DNA of 64,000 nucleotides, from assembly GCA_014155875.1 (NCBI GenBank), contig JACEFZ010002068.1, positions 1 through 64,000 of the forward strand. The letters are read 5' to 3'. Numbering within the stretch: the first letter of the stretch is position 1; every line of letters begins with the position of its first letter. This DNA comes from Cepaea nemoralis (Eukaryota; Mollusca; Gastropoda; Stylommatophora; Helicidae). Below, in pieces: positions 35,296 through 45,930 of the stretch. The notes beneath the pieces were generated by a model that had not been told where the DNA came from, did no database searches, and saw only the letters and a list, made by a program, of their open reading frames with translations. The translations under genes and the position numbers were made by a program.

Positions 35296-38200
35296 AGCCC
35301 TGGAAAAAGCATTATTGAAAAGGTTCCAGATGACAGCACATACATACCGACAGCAGTTCAGAAAGTCGAAGAGAGAGCCAGGAGAGATGTTCGCAGCCTA
35401 CAGTGTTAGACTGAAGTCTTACCTTTTGAAGTGGATGTCATTGGCTGGTTTTGCTAACGACTATGAAAGTTTAGAAGAATTAGTGGTCGTGGACCAAATG
35501 AAGAGGATGATGCCTAGGCCATTGCAAACCTTCTTGCTTGAAAATGGGGCAGAAAGGTTAGACGTAGTAAACACATTAGCGGAAAGGTATGTGCTAGCGC
35601 ATGGGGATAATGGGGAATTGTCACAACCCAATCCCCGACCACCAGATACATGGTCTGGAAAGAAGAAGAACCCTAAAACAGCTCACACTAAGAAGGAGGA
35701 TCCTTTCGATAAAGTTCCAAATAAGAAACCCTCTGGTAAGAGTCCACCTGGATCTCCTAAAAGAAAGTGGAGTGAAAAGTGGTGCGCCTACTGCAAATCT
35801 CCTACACACAATACGGCTGATTGCCGGCGCAAACAGAAAGACTCTCACTATGCTGCCTGTCTTGTAGAAACCGGGGAAGGGTCTAACAAGGAGGTAGAAG
35901 GGAGGGGTCTAGAGAACAAAGATTCAGAGAAACCACCAGTAGTAGAGACGATACTTGTGAACGGACAACCAGTCGAGTGTCTCTATGACACAGGTCTGCA
36001 GTTTGAGGCTGTAATTTCATCACACTTAGTGAGCCCAGAGCAGCTAACCGGGGAATCTATTGAGATTCAAACGGCGACAAAAAGTGCGGTAGCGATGTCT
36101 CTTCCAATTGCGAAGGTGGACATCCAATCAAAATATGTTACCGGCACTATACAGGCAGCCGTTCTGCTCGATCCTATCTTCCCAATGATCTTGGGTTGTC
36201 GCTACGTCTTTCTAGGGATTCCAACCGAACCCATGTACGTAGGGGCGATGCAAACCAGATCTCAATCGGAGGATGAGCAGACGCCGGCCTTGATCGTGAA
36301 TCCCTTGCCTGGGGAGTTACGAGCTGCTCAAAGCCAGGATGCTACTTTGCAACCTTGCTTCAACCAGTTGCCAAAAAGTTCTGACCCACCAAGACGGGGT
36401 CAGTATTATATGAAGAATCGGTTACTGTACCGGAGAGCCGGAGTGGAGGATCGCCAGCATGGACAGCTGGTAGTTCCTAAGGTTTATCGGGAACAGCTTC
36501 TTCATATGGGACACACCATTTCTTTCAGTGGACATATGGGTGTCGGGGCAACTCTTCAGCGCATTTCCTGCCATTACTACTGGCCAGGGATGACTGGAGA
36601 CGTGCGTAGGTACGTCAAGTCGTGCCCAGAGTGCCAGCGTGTGGCACCAAAACACTGGACGGCTCCGGTAGTCTTGGGTGACATGCCCATTATGAACTCT
36701 CCTTTCGAGAGAGTTGCCATCGATCTTGTTGGTCCTCTTCCTCGGACTAGGAAGAGGAATAAGTACATTCTCACGATGGTGGATTGCTGTTCCATGTGGG
36801 GTGAGGCGATACCTTTGGCCACAATCGACTCTAAGCGAGTGGCTGATGCACTGATGGAGACCTTTACTCGGTTGGGATTTCCCAACCAGATCCTAACGGA
36901 CAATGGGTCTCAGTTCTGTGGTAAGCTGATGGAGGAAGTCTTTCGTATCTTCCAGACTAACCACATTCACACAAGCCCATACCACCCTCAGTCAAATGGG
37001 CAAGTAGAGAGGTTTAATGGTACCTTGATGACCATGCTTCGGAAGCTGGCTCAAGAGAAACCAGACAGATGGGATGAGTATATCTCAGCCGCCTTGTTCG
37101 CCTATCGGGAGGTTCCCCATGGGTCGACCGGGTTGCCACCAGCCACTCTACTATTCGGGAGGCCAATCAAGGGTCCCTTAGAAGCCCTATTGAGATGTTG
37201 GACAGAGGAAGAAACTTCCGAAGAAGTTGTATCCTCATATAAATACGTCGAAGAGTTAAAGAAGAAACTCCAGACGGGTTGGGCTTTGGCAGCTCAGAAT
37301 CTGAGGGCGGCCAGAAAGAGACACGCGGCCTACTACAATAGAAGGACAAAAGATAGGTCTCTTAAAGTGGGGGATCGGGTTCTGTTGTTACTTCCAGTGG
37401 GTTCCAATAAACTCGAAATTGGTTGGCAGGGACCTTTCCCGGTGGAAAGGGTTGTGTCCCGAACCAACTATGCCATCCGGATCAGGGGGAAATCCAAAAT
37501 CTTCCACATTAACCTCCTCAAAAAGTATGAAGAACGATCTGATGGTACTTCTCTCCCACTCATGACTATGGCGGTCGCGATGGAAACTGAATCGGGCGAA
37601 GACGCGGATAGGGGGTATCCTTTACACCCTGGGGAAACCTATAGGGATGTACATATAAATCCTGATCTGTCGGCTGAAGAAACAGACCTGGTCATCCGTT
37701 TGTTGGAGTCCCATCAGCAGATTCTTACCGATCGGCCAGGGCGGACAGGGTTGGTCGAGTTTGATATGACTCTGACTACCCAAGACCCCGTTCGCCAAAA
37801 AATATATCCAGTGCCCTTTTCGAAAGAGAAGGCCCTGGAAGCAGAAATCCAGAAGCTTCTGGACGATGACATCATCACTCCTTCGACTTCTCCTTATAAT
37901 GCCGGGGTTGTCTTGTTGAGGAAGCCCAGTGGGGAGCACCGCCTATGTATTGATTACAGGCATTTAAACAGATGTACGACATTCCAAGTTGAACCGTTAC
38001 CGAACACAAATCAACTGTTTGCCAGACTAAATAAGGCAAAGTACTTTTCGAAAATTGATCTAAGCAGGGGATATTATCAGATCCCTGTGAAACCCGAGGT
38101 TCGCCCCTTGCTCGCCTTCAGTACTCCGAGCGGGCATTACGAATTCAAGGTGATGCCATTTGGGCTGAGCAATGCGCCCAGTGTGTTCACTCGCATGATG

Positions 38201-39112
38201 AGAATGTTATTAGAGCCTTTAAAGGATCCCTCTGTGGTCTCGTTTATGGATGATATTCTCATCGCGTCTGACAATCTGAGTGATCACCTGAGGTCCTTGG
38301 GACAGATCTTCAAAAGGTTAAAAGAGGAAGGGTTAACCGCCCGTCCAGCCAAATGCATGATTGGCTATCAATCCTTGGAATTTCTGGGACATACTATTAC
38401 ACCAGGGGGACTGGTACCGGAAGAAAAGAATATTGAGAAGGTCCGTCTCGCACCCCGCCCTAGATCCAAAAAAGATGTTAGGTCTTTCTTGTCTCTGTGT
38501 GGGTTTTACCAGAAATTTATTCCAAAGTTCAACGAAATTGCGGCGCCGTTAACCGAGACTCTGAAGAAAGGATCGCCAGATCTTATAATCTGGACCCCGA
38601 GCTGTGAAGAAGCTTATGGGAAGCTGAAACAGGCTTTGGTGGATAGGCCAGTCCTGCAACTCCCAAATTTGGAGAAAACGTTTGTTCTAAGAACCGACGC
38701 GAGTAACATAGGGATTGGGGCAACTTTGTTACAGGAAGGGCGAGATGATGCTTCGGTGCTATGTCCGGTGGCGTATGCAAGTAGAAAACTGTTACCCGCC
38801 GAACGGAATTACTCCACAGTCGAACGGGAATGTCTGGCTCTAGTGTGGGCGGTACAGAAATTTCAACCTTATCTGTATGGAGTACCGTTCAAAGTGCAGT
38901 CCGACCATCAACCTCTGACCTTTTTGGCAACTTCTAAGAAACTGAACGCGAGGTTAATGAGATGGTCATTACTCCTACAACCCTATCAGTTCACGGTCGA
39001 ATACATCCCCGGAAAGGAGAATGTGGGAGCGGATTTCCTATCACGGCATCCTATGGTTGAATGTGAGGGTGGGGTCATTCGAACAGAACCTCTGGCAGTA
39101 GAAAGTTCGTAG
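35285..39112 (+). CDS. pol: Element C gag-pol polyprotein: gag end, protease, integrase, RT, RNase H
   Basis: A 1275-codon open frame. Capsid C-terminus, then a CCHC knuckle (WCAYCKSPTHNTADC, about 166-181), protease with LYDTG (about 233), integrase zinc module (HTISFSGH; CPECQR, about 405-452) and the catalytic core (AIDLVGP, LTDNGSQF, NGQVERFNG, about 478-578). The GPY/F-type module follows (WQGPFPVE, about 714), then RT (DYRHLNR, SRGYYQIP, FMDD at 987-990), and RNase H (LRTDASNIGIG, ERECLALVWAV, SDHQPLTF, GADFLSRH, about 1135-1255). Integrase before RT is in one unbroken frame. All catalytic residues I can check are present. The true start is the upstream gag ATG, cut off by the frameshift. 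Confidence 0.96.
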   Translation: MTYEALEKALLKRFQMTAHTYRQQFRKSKREPGEMFAAYSVRLKSYLLKWMSLAGFANDYESLEELVVVDQMKRMMPRPLQTFLLENGAERLDVVNTLAERYVLAHGDNGELSQPNPRPPDTWSGKKKNPKTAHTKKEDPFDKVPNKKPSGKSPPGSPKRKWSEKWCAYCKSPTHNTADCRRKQKDSHYAACLVETGEGSNKEVEGRGLENKDSEKPPVVETILVNGQPVECLYDTGLQFEAVISSHLVSPEQLTGESIEIQTATKSAVAMSLPIAKVDIQSKYVTGTIQAAVLLDPIFPMILGCRYVFLGIPTEPMYVGAMQTRSQSEDEQTPALIVNPLPGELRAAQSQDATLQPCFNQLPKSSDPPRRGQYYMKNRLLYRRAGVEDRQHGQLVVPKVYREQLLHMGHTISFSGHMGVGATLQRISCHYYWPGMTGDVRRYVKSCPECQRVAPKHWTAPVVLGDMPIMNSPFERVAIDLVGPLPRTRKRNKYILTMVDCCSMWGEAIPLATIDSKRVADALMETFTRLGFPNQILTDNGSQFCGKLMEEVFRIFQTNHIHTSPYHPQSNGQVERFNGTLMTMLRKLAQEKPDRWDEYISAALFAYREVPHGSTGLPPATLLFGRPIKGPLEALLRCWTEEETSEEVVSSYKYVEELKKKLQTGWALAAQNLRAARKRHAAYYNRRTKDRSLKVGDRVLLLLPVGSNKLEIGWQGPFPVERVVSRTNYAIRIRGKSKIFHINLLKKYEERSDGTSLPLMTMAVAMETESGEDADRGYPLHPGETYRDVHINPDLSAEETDLVIRLLESHQQILTDRPGRTGLVEFDMTLTTQDPVRQKIYPVPFSKEKALEAEIQKLLDDDIITPSTSPYNAGVVLLRKPSGEHRLCIDYRHLNRCTTFQVEPLPNTNQLFARLNKAKYFSKIDLSRGYYQIPVKPEVRPLLAFSTPSGHYEFKVMPFGLSNAPSVFTRMMRMLLEPLKDPSVVSFMDDILIASDNLSDHLRSLGQIFKRLKEEGLTARPAKCMIGYQSLEFLGHTITPGGLVPEEKNIEKVRLAPRPRSKKDVRSFLSLCGFYQKFIPKFNEIAAPLTETLKKGSPDLIIWTPSCEEAYGKLKQALVDRPVLQLPNLEKTFVLRTDASNIGIGATLLQEGRDDASVLCPVAYASRKLLPAERNYSTVERECLALVWAVQKFQPYLYGVPFKVQSDHQPLTFLATSKKLNARLMRWSLLLQPYQFTVEYIPGKENVGADFLSRHPMVECEGGVIRTEPLAVESS

Positions 39113-39123
39113 GGTTCGACTTT

Positions 39124-39139
39124 CTTAAGATGGGGCCTA
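39124..39139 (+). promoter_or_regulatory. Element C polypurine tract region
   Basis: A short purine run (AAGATGGGG) lies four to five bases before the 3' LTR and 15 bases after the gag-pol stop. Weak compared with element A. Confidence 0.45.
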
Positions 39140-41318
39140 TGTGGTGAAACGCCAAGTGGCTCATGTCCTCATGCCTTCTTATATTTGGGGAAATAGAGGG
39201 GAAACGGCTTTCGGAAGCTCTCAGTTCTCTTGTTCGCTCAATCTCCATGAAAGATAGTTCTTTGGGGTTACCTTCATAACACAATCTTTACATGGAGCGA
39301 GTAGATATGGGTCTTTTCTTTCGGGTAGACCCGATGGAGCGCCTTGCGCCAAATGCGCACTGGTGCGGCTTCTGGAGAATTCATGTCCGTTTCTACTGAT
39401 CGTTACTCACTGGCGAATGTCAAGAGTTCAAGTTAAAGATTGAGACATTTTAAAAGGTCTCCTACTGGTGGAATGAAAAGGTAAACTTGGGTTTTCTTTG
39501 GTCCAGCCAAAACTTGGCCTATAAATATCTATTGTCTTAACGACTGAGAGGATATGGCGAAACAGCAGTCTTGCCATATTGGGAGGGGGTGACCGTTAGC
39601 CGATCTGGCTACGCGTCTTAATCTTGGCATGGCAAGGGAACAAATCTGAAGAATAAATAGTTACCAAATGATATCGCTTGTTCTTGGCAGCCGATAGACG
39701 AGTGCTATCTTTCTTCCTACGGCTTACCGTTACTTAGTAGTATCTCTCATTGAAATATAAGCACATTAGATAGCTACGGTGTGCCGGAGGAGGGAAGGGC
39801 TCCTTGGGGATGGGGTCCACCAATCTATGATCTATCTTCTTGAGCCGGAAGAGGCTATCCACGGTGCTATCTCTTTCGTCTTTTAGTCGATAGGATGATG
39901 TGGGGATTATAAATAAACTTCGTTATCTTATTGAGAGAACCTGCATTCCTCTGAATCTACGTGTTAGGTGAGGCACTGCCGGTACATTGCGGCGACAGCT
40001 CAGACAAGAGCAGCAGCCGGAAGAGGTAGTATCTTCTTTCATATTCTTGCTGGGAATGGGGAACTACACTGCGTGCCATACAACCCCACTACTATACTAT
40101 TAGTTAACGGGGAGAAACACACAGATTACTAGGCACACCACACCACAAGATCTTGGTTGTGAGAAAGGCATGGTTTGCAAGTGAGAGGGAAGCATGGACA
40201 TGAATGTGCCCAATAATAATAAAGGCTTGGTATGAGTGTGGAGAGTGAGTCTTATATGCAAAAGGTTCCTAGGGTCAAACGACAAGACCTCGTCAAGCTG
40301 AAGGCCTAGTCTAGGAAAGACGCTGCCAATCCAGGACCTCTTGTCAGGTCGGGCAAGTTCAATCAGGGCTCTTGATTAGTATTATTATGTATATATTTTG
40401 TTATGGCAATTGATGTGCTGAGACCCTTAGGAGTCTCCATGTAGGCTGTACCAGAGGTTTAGGCTGGAGACTCTCACAAATGTTTGTCCTTTCCAGGGTC
40501 CTTCTTTTGGAAGTATGAACAGAGCTGAAGGTCTCGACAGGGCTCTACGCAGAAAGTATGTTTATGACTATGCCATGGCAAGGTTTGGGCCATGCCAGCT
40601 CTAAGGATATGATCTCTACGAGATAGAGCCACTGCTGACCTTGAAAGAATGACCATCAGCTATACTGACACATCACCAGTCATCTCGATACGCTTGGATT
40701 GAGTCCTTTTGTATTATTGGCTGGACCCCGCCAATCATTCAGACACACCCATTATTATATCAGAACTGTTCTCCAGGATATTATTTCCTACCTGACATTA
40801 TGCCAGGTGATTCCACGGCACTTCCCTAGAACATTTGATTACTAAAGACTGTGGTCCATGGAAACTTGGAAGTTTGCTTCTACAGAAGGCTGTTGTACGT
40901 ACAACCAATTACCTGGAAGGAAGGAGATTCTTGCACACGCGGTGAGCTGTATGTGGACGGATCGGACAGTGTATGAAGCTGGGTCTGTGAAGATAGCTAC
41001 CTGAGGCTCTGTGCCTGAACGTTATCCTTGTTGTGTCTGTTTAGAACTATCTGTTTTATCTGCCTTAATGTTTTCCTGTGCTGTTCTTTATTACTTTAAT
41101 AAATCACGTTTTAGTTTACTTCAATGAGCACTGGGTTAATTATGTGTCAGCCAGAAATACACCTTAGGGACTAGGTCCCTAGGTCGAAAGAAAGAGTGAC
41201 AGTGAGTCCGGGGAACGGAGGAGGGTTGGCAAGTAAAGACCTATCCCAGCCAGGGCTATAGAAGATTATTTAAACATTGTGACAGGGCTATTTGGGACCC
41301 TCCACGTAGCTTGTTACA
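39140..41318 (+). repeat. Element C, 3' LTR
   Basis: Direct repeat of the 5' LTR with about 25 scattered differences, ending CTTGTTACA before the TTGTC duplication. Confidence 0.95.
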
Positions 41319-41905
41319 TTGTCCATGATTAGACAAGACGGTCTAGCAAGGGATGGAAACACTGTATTCTCGAGCCAATCTCTAAATACAATACCATTCA
41401 TCTCATTATGATAATCCCTATTGTCTGTATGCTTTGACACGAACACAAGTCCAGCATTCTGTAGTAGGCCATTATGAGTACTACCAGCATAGGCTATGAC
41501 CAAAAGCTGTCCTTTACCACTGGGCTCATATCGCTTTATCTTTCCATCCACTGATTGCCATTCCGTTTCACTTGTGTGGTGTGCATTGATCCACGTCTCA
41601 TCCAAATACACTATTTTATAATTTTCTTTGCGCATTTCCCTTATTTCACTTAGGTATCTGCTTCTCATGGCTCCTAAATGCGGTTGCTCGCAAAGGATAT
41701 TTCTACCTCCCTTGTACTTTCTTAAAGTGAAGCCTAATGTCCTTATAATTTTTCACAAAGTTGTTTTGGATAGCTCTATGTTATTGTTCTACTTTCTACC
41801 TACCGTTTGCTTATCGTGTGTTGGTTTCATTCCAGATTCTTGCACCCATTGACGAAATGACCGTTTGCTCAAACCAAATGCATGCAGTTCTTTTTTTTTC
41901 GGGAT
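41319..41905 (-). pseudogene. DDE transposase (Tc1/mariner superfamily), N-terminal part
   Basis: Starts with a helix-turn-helix-like stretch (LSKRSFRQWVQESGMKPTHD, broken by stops near 41,790), then LGAMRSRYLSEIREM. The catalytic domain follows with VYLDETWINAHHTS (first Asp), GKGQLLVIAYAGS, DYHNEMN and CLIMDN, where element C interrupts it. The other half continues at 32394. The TTGTC duplication, GACAA on this strand, contains the GAC codon of the second catalytic Asp. Confidence 0.82.
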
Positions 41906-42440
41906 TTGTAACAGTATGAAACAGTTTCCTGCGATCAGCTTCTTGACAACAATATGTGTACAACTTCATCGCGATGCTTTGAAGTATACAAAATTTCACA
42001 TTCAATCCCATTGAACAATATTCACACATTCAAATATTAGCTATTAATATTATATTAATGGTAGGATTAATTTATATATTTATTTATTTATATAATCACG
42101 TTTCATGAAAGAACCCATATTGACGACACCTCTGAACAATCCCATATAACTGCGCGTCATTGGTGCCATATCGTGAACCACAAGACAATTTTTTTTAAAG
42201 CGCGGATGTGTCTGGGTGAATGCGTAATACATTTAAAATTATGGACTTAATCTTTGACCCGTAAATTATATACCGCATATAAACAAACATTGAAATCTGC
42301 TGTACAATCTCCAGAACAAACATTGTTTTGTTGGATGGACATAATGATAAGGTTATTTGCTAAATCTCATCATTTTCCCTCAGTTGGTTACTGAGATATG
42401 GAATTTTATATTGGGGCAGACAAAAGTAAACGGACTATAA
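41906..42440. other. Spacer, probably DNA-transposon flank
   Basis: AT-rich with TTTATTTATTTA stretches; no gene recognised. The outer end of the DDE element should lie here, but I could not find matching inverted repeats. Confidence 0.35.
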
Positions 42441-42489
42441 ACGTTAAAAACACATGCGCGCATGTTGCACAGAAGTAACGTAAATATTA

Positions 42490-43947
42490 TATATGGCTGT
42501 CTGTCGTTGGCACCTTGCCGTCTTGACAGACGATAGTTTGTGCTCTAAAAAGGCATAATAACTTTTAACTATGGCGGTAGCGAGTGTGACTGATAAGGCC
42601 AATTTGCGCTGTAAATGTCCGTTCACAGTGGGTGCATGTGAACACGTGGTCATTTCCACCATCATGCACCATCTTACGTCTCAAACGCTTGGTGTGTGAC
42701 TTTTCTGCAATAATTTTCTCCTTTGACTTTATTCCATTTCTGATATTTGCCCTCCATGCAACACGTTCAGCAGCGACTTGCTCCCAATGTGCATTATCAA
42801 TGCCTGTATCAATCATGTCCCGCTTACACACATCTTTGTATCGTAGTAGAGGCCGACCCTGAGATCTCTTACCCATCTGTAATTCACCAAAAAAGATATC
42901 CTTTGGTATTCTACCATCATCCATCCTCCTAAGATGTCCTATCCATCTAAGTCTACGAAGACTGAGCATGGAATAAACTGTCACACAACCTGATCTTTCC
43001 AATACTTCAGTATTTGTGATCTTGTCTTGCCACTTAATACCAAGAATTCTTCGCAGACACCGCATATGAAAGCTGTTTAAATTGTTCTCTTGGTGTGAGT
43101 AAGTTGTCCAGGTTTCACTGCCATAGAGAAGAGTACTAAGGACACAGGCTTGATAGACAAGGACTTTTGTTTTGGCAGTAAGCTTCCTGTTCTCCCAGAC
43201 TCTTTTTCTTAACCTGTTCATTGTTGTTGCTGCCTTACCAATCCGGATGTTGATTTCCTGATCTAGGGATAATTTGCTATTTACCACTGATCCTAGATAC
43301 GTAAAATGGTCTACTATCTCTAGTTCGGCGTCGTCAATAAAGATTGATGGTACCCCATGTGCACCTTGTGACATAATCTGTGTCTTCTTTTTGCTAATTG
43401 TTAAACCAAATTCAGAACAAGCATTGGAGAATGCAGATAGTAGACATTGCAATTCTTCCTCAGAGTGGGTCGTAACTGCAGCATCATCTGCAAAAAGCAA
43501 CTCTCTGATCAGTACCCTCCTAATTTTGGTCTTAGCCTTCAATCTCTGAGCATTGTAGAGGCCGCCATCTGAGCGTGAGTGAATGTATATACCACCATCC
43601 TGATCACGAAATGCATATTTCAGTAGAAGTGAAAAGTATATTCCAAAGAGTGTGGGAGCTAGTACACAACCTTGCTTAACTCCACTCTTGATTTCAAATT
43701 CTTCAGAAGTTGCACCATCAAACTTGATTATACCCCTCATGCCTGTGTGGAACGATTCCACAATGGACAGAAGAGTTGGTGGGCAGCCAATCTTCTTTAG
43801 TGCCTTGAACAGACCCTCACGACTGACCAAATCAAATGCCTTTGTGAGGTCGATGAAGGCAATAAACAGTGGCTGATTCTGTTCACGGCATTTTTCTTGC
43901 ATTTGTCGCAATGCCAGGGATGGAGTTATTGCCTCTCCATAGCACAA
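42490..43947 (-). pseudogene. LINE reverse transcriptase, copy 2, longer open frame
   Basis: A 460-codon frame covering RT domain A (FIDLTKAFDLVSREGL), domain B (GVKQGCVLAPTLFGIYF), catalytic FADD (43483-43494), thumb (YLGSVVNSKLSLDQEI), the SETWT and LRRILGIKWQDKITNTEVL region, and a C-terminal C2H2 zinc finger (CTHC with two His in its last seven residues, about 435-457). It is truncated just before domain A, so endonuclease and the RT N-terminus are missing. It is a close copy of the fragment at 1-1175 and has a clean frame to its stop (42565). Confidence 0.92.
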
Positions 43948-44782
43948 AGCCTGGGCTAAAATATAGAGATCATGTGTTGCCCATGCAGCATGATCCCTCT
44001 CTCGGCCTGCCTAGTTCACTCCAGAGGAAAGGTAACACCCCTACATCTGGAACAAGACAAGCTGCAGAAGCTGCCGGATCAGCAAAGCAATGCTCTAACT
44101 GTCCGCCTGTCGGAGCTTCGATCCTAGACCAGTCGCCAACCAAGGCTTAGGGCCTGGTCTGCCCTGCCATGACAATTTTGTCTTTAGCTTGCATTTCCTC
44201 GCACCAGGGTAAGGCTTGTACCCTCCCAATTGTGCTCTTCCGCCCGAAGCCGTTGGCACAATGTGGGGTGTCGGGTTTGGTAAGCGCCGCCCAACGTTCG
44301 GCGCTAACAGAAACCAGGTAGTACCGTCTACTGTTATACGGTAGCTCAGTCATATCTGACTAAGACCTGACTATGATGATGATGATGTCTGTCGTTGACA
44401 GCTAGCATCCTAGTAACATATATCCCATGAAACAACGGCAATTTTGTTTTACAAAAGAATGCTAAAAATACCTTAAACTACCGAAGTTAATTATATAATT
44501 GCTTTGAAAACAACTAAGGCACAGAGACAACTTATCGCGAACGAGGCAGTCGTTACTATTTGGTCACGCAATGAAAGGAGAAAAACAGTGGAAGCTGGGA
44601 AGATGAATGGAAGCGAGGGACAATTCTTCACAGCCTCCGAGTGTGGCATGGTAAAAATAGCACTCGACTGGATATATTTGGAAGATGATGGCGAGATGCG
44701 GAAAGGCTGACGCGCTCATGCAGATCAACACGACACTTGTTTAGGGTTGATATAATGATTAGTGGTCTAAAGAAAAAGAAGT
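43948..44782. other. Spacer with possible retroelement tail
   Basis: A GC-richer block (about 43,990-44,350) ends GTCATATCTGACTAAGACCT and then GACTATGATGATGATGATG, which looks like the 3' tail of an RTE-type element on the plus strand. No coding motif. A 68-codon open frame at 44504-44710 is unmatched. Confidence 0.35.
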
Positions 44783-45020
44783 TAGTTGCATATCCTTTTC
44801 AGGACGCCGCAGTCAGCCCCAGCATGATTTAGCTGTTTGTGATCTCTTGGCAAGTTTACGTTAAGTAGTTTGCCATTGCTTTATAAACGACCGGCACCCA
44901 TACCAATGTATTAAAAAAACGCAAGGCGATCTGATGCAAAATCGCCCGCAGCTAAATTTCGAACGCGGTATGCGGGATTACGAACTGCGTCGGAAACACC
45001 CTCGCCACGGAGCCGGCTGA
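44783..45020 (-). mobile_element. tRNA-derived SINE, apparently full length
   Basis: On the minus strand a tRNA-like head has an A-box-like GTGGCGAGGGTG (44997-45008) and a B-box-like GCGTTCGAAAT (44956-44966). The body contains TTAACGTAAACTTGCCAAGA and GATCACAAACA and ends GGATATGCAACTAAC. The same body and end occur on the plus strand at 50579-50668, where a TAT/ATT run follows. Confidence 0.7.
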
Positions 45021-45239
45021 TCTAAAGAAAGAAAGAGTAGTAATTAACAAATAGTAGAAATTATTGTAGAGTGAGGTAACAAAGAGGAGCCATGTTACAC
45101 GCCGTGAGGTGTTCTGGACTAAGCCTTGTATAATATAGAGCAATCAGTCTCACATAATATAGAGCAATCTGCACTCGAAGTTTGATCTCTTGAATATCAC
45201 ATCTGTTGCCTTTACTTCCCTAGACATTTTCTGGTATCC

Positions 45240-45362
45240 ACTTTAGACTGACTCGACCTGAACACGGGACAATTTAGAACATTCCACCCAATGCGAAAAA
45301 TAAACTCTTGACCACCGGACGGCAGGGCAAGAGTGCTTTCCACTACACTGCCACGGCTCCGG
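45240..45362 (-). mobile_element. Possible second SINE head
   Basis: Minus strand starts GCCGGAGCCGTGGCAGTG, like the head just to the left, with a B-box-like GTTCAGGTCGAGTC about 100 bases on. Very degenerate. Confidence 0.35.
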
Positions 45363-45686
45363 CTAAAAAGAAGAAAAAAGAACTTCAAAAATAACCTGTT
45401 CCGGTGTTCTGTTAAATGTGTTTATTCGTATATGTTTTGCTATAAGGAACTGCACATTTGTTTGTGATGTATATGATATATTTTGTTGGTAATGTCGCAG
45501 GTTTGGCGATTCCAATTCCAATTCCAATTTTCAAAAACAAAAACTCCAAATTCGTCCTTGTCTAATCTGCTTCATCAGCTGTGGTTATTGTTGGGGATCG
45601 TGGTTTTTGTGGGTTTATTTACCCTAATTCTTGTCTTGTGAGTCCTTTCTCGGACTGGTTATGTATCGTTTGTGTCTGTGACGTCA
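45363..45686. other. Spacer
   Basis: No gene recognised. A short CCAATT repeat lies near 45512-45528. Confidence 0.4.
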
Positions 45687-45930
45687 GTAAGGGGGGTCGG
45701 TCGGCGGCTATCCTTTGTGCTCGCCTGTTCTTGTGGTTTTCTTTGTTTGAGTAGGCTCCTGGCTCGTATGGCTTGACTGGCTGCAGTCCTTATAAGGACT
45801 TTTCGTAATCCCACTCCAGCTGGGGGATCGGTCGGCGGCTGTCCTTTGTGCATGTTTCCTCTTGTTTTCTTTCTTGGCGCAGGCTCCTCGCTTGACTGGT
45901 TGCAGTCCTTAAAAGGACTTTTTATTTGGT
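45687..45930 (-). repeat. Imperfect tandem duplication downstream of LINE ORF1
   Basis: Two ~125-base units share GGGGTCGGTCGGCGGCT, TCCTTTGTGC, TTTTCTTT, CAGGCTCCT/TAGGCTCCT and GACTGGTTGCAGTCCTTA-type blocks, each closing with a TCCTTA(T/A)AAGGA palindrome (about 45787-45800 and 45907-45920). Confidence 0.7.

Larger units (their letters stand above)
32395..41318 (+). mobile_element. Element C: near-intact Gmr1-like Ty3/gypsy retrotransposon (8.9 kb)
   Basis: LTRs of about 2180 bases (32395-34574, 39140-41318), starting TGTGGTGAAACG and ending CTTGTTACA, are flanked by the 5-bp duplication TTGTC (32390-32394, 41319-41323). Between them are a PBS, a gag start, one long gag-pol frame with the order PR-IN-RT-RH, and a short polypurine tract. 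Only one frameshift (in gag) was found. LTRs differ at about 25 sites by eye, so it is the youngest element here. It sits inside a minus-strand DDE transposase. Confidence 0.95.
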
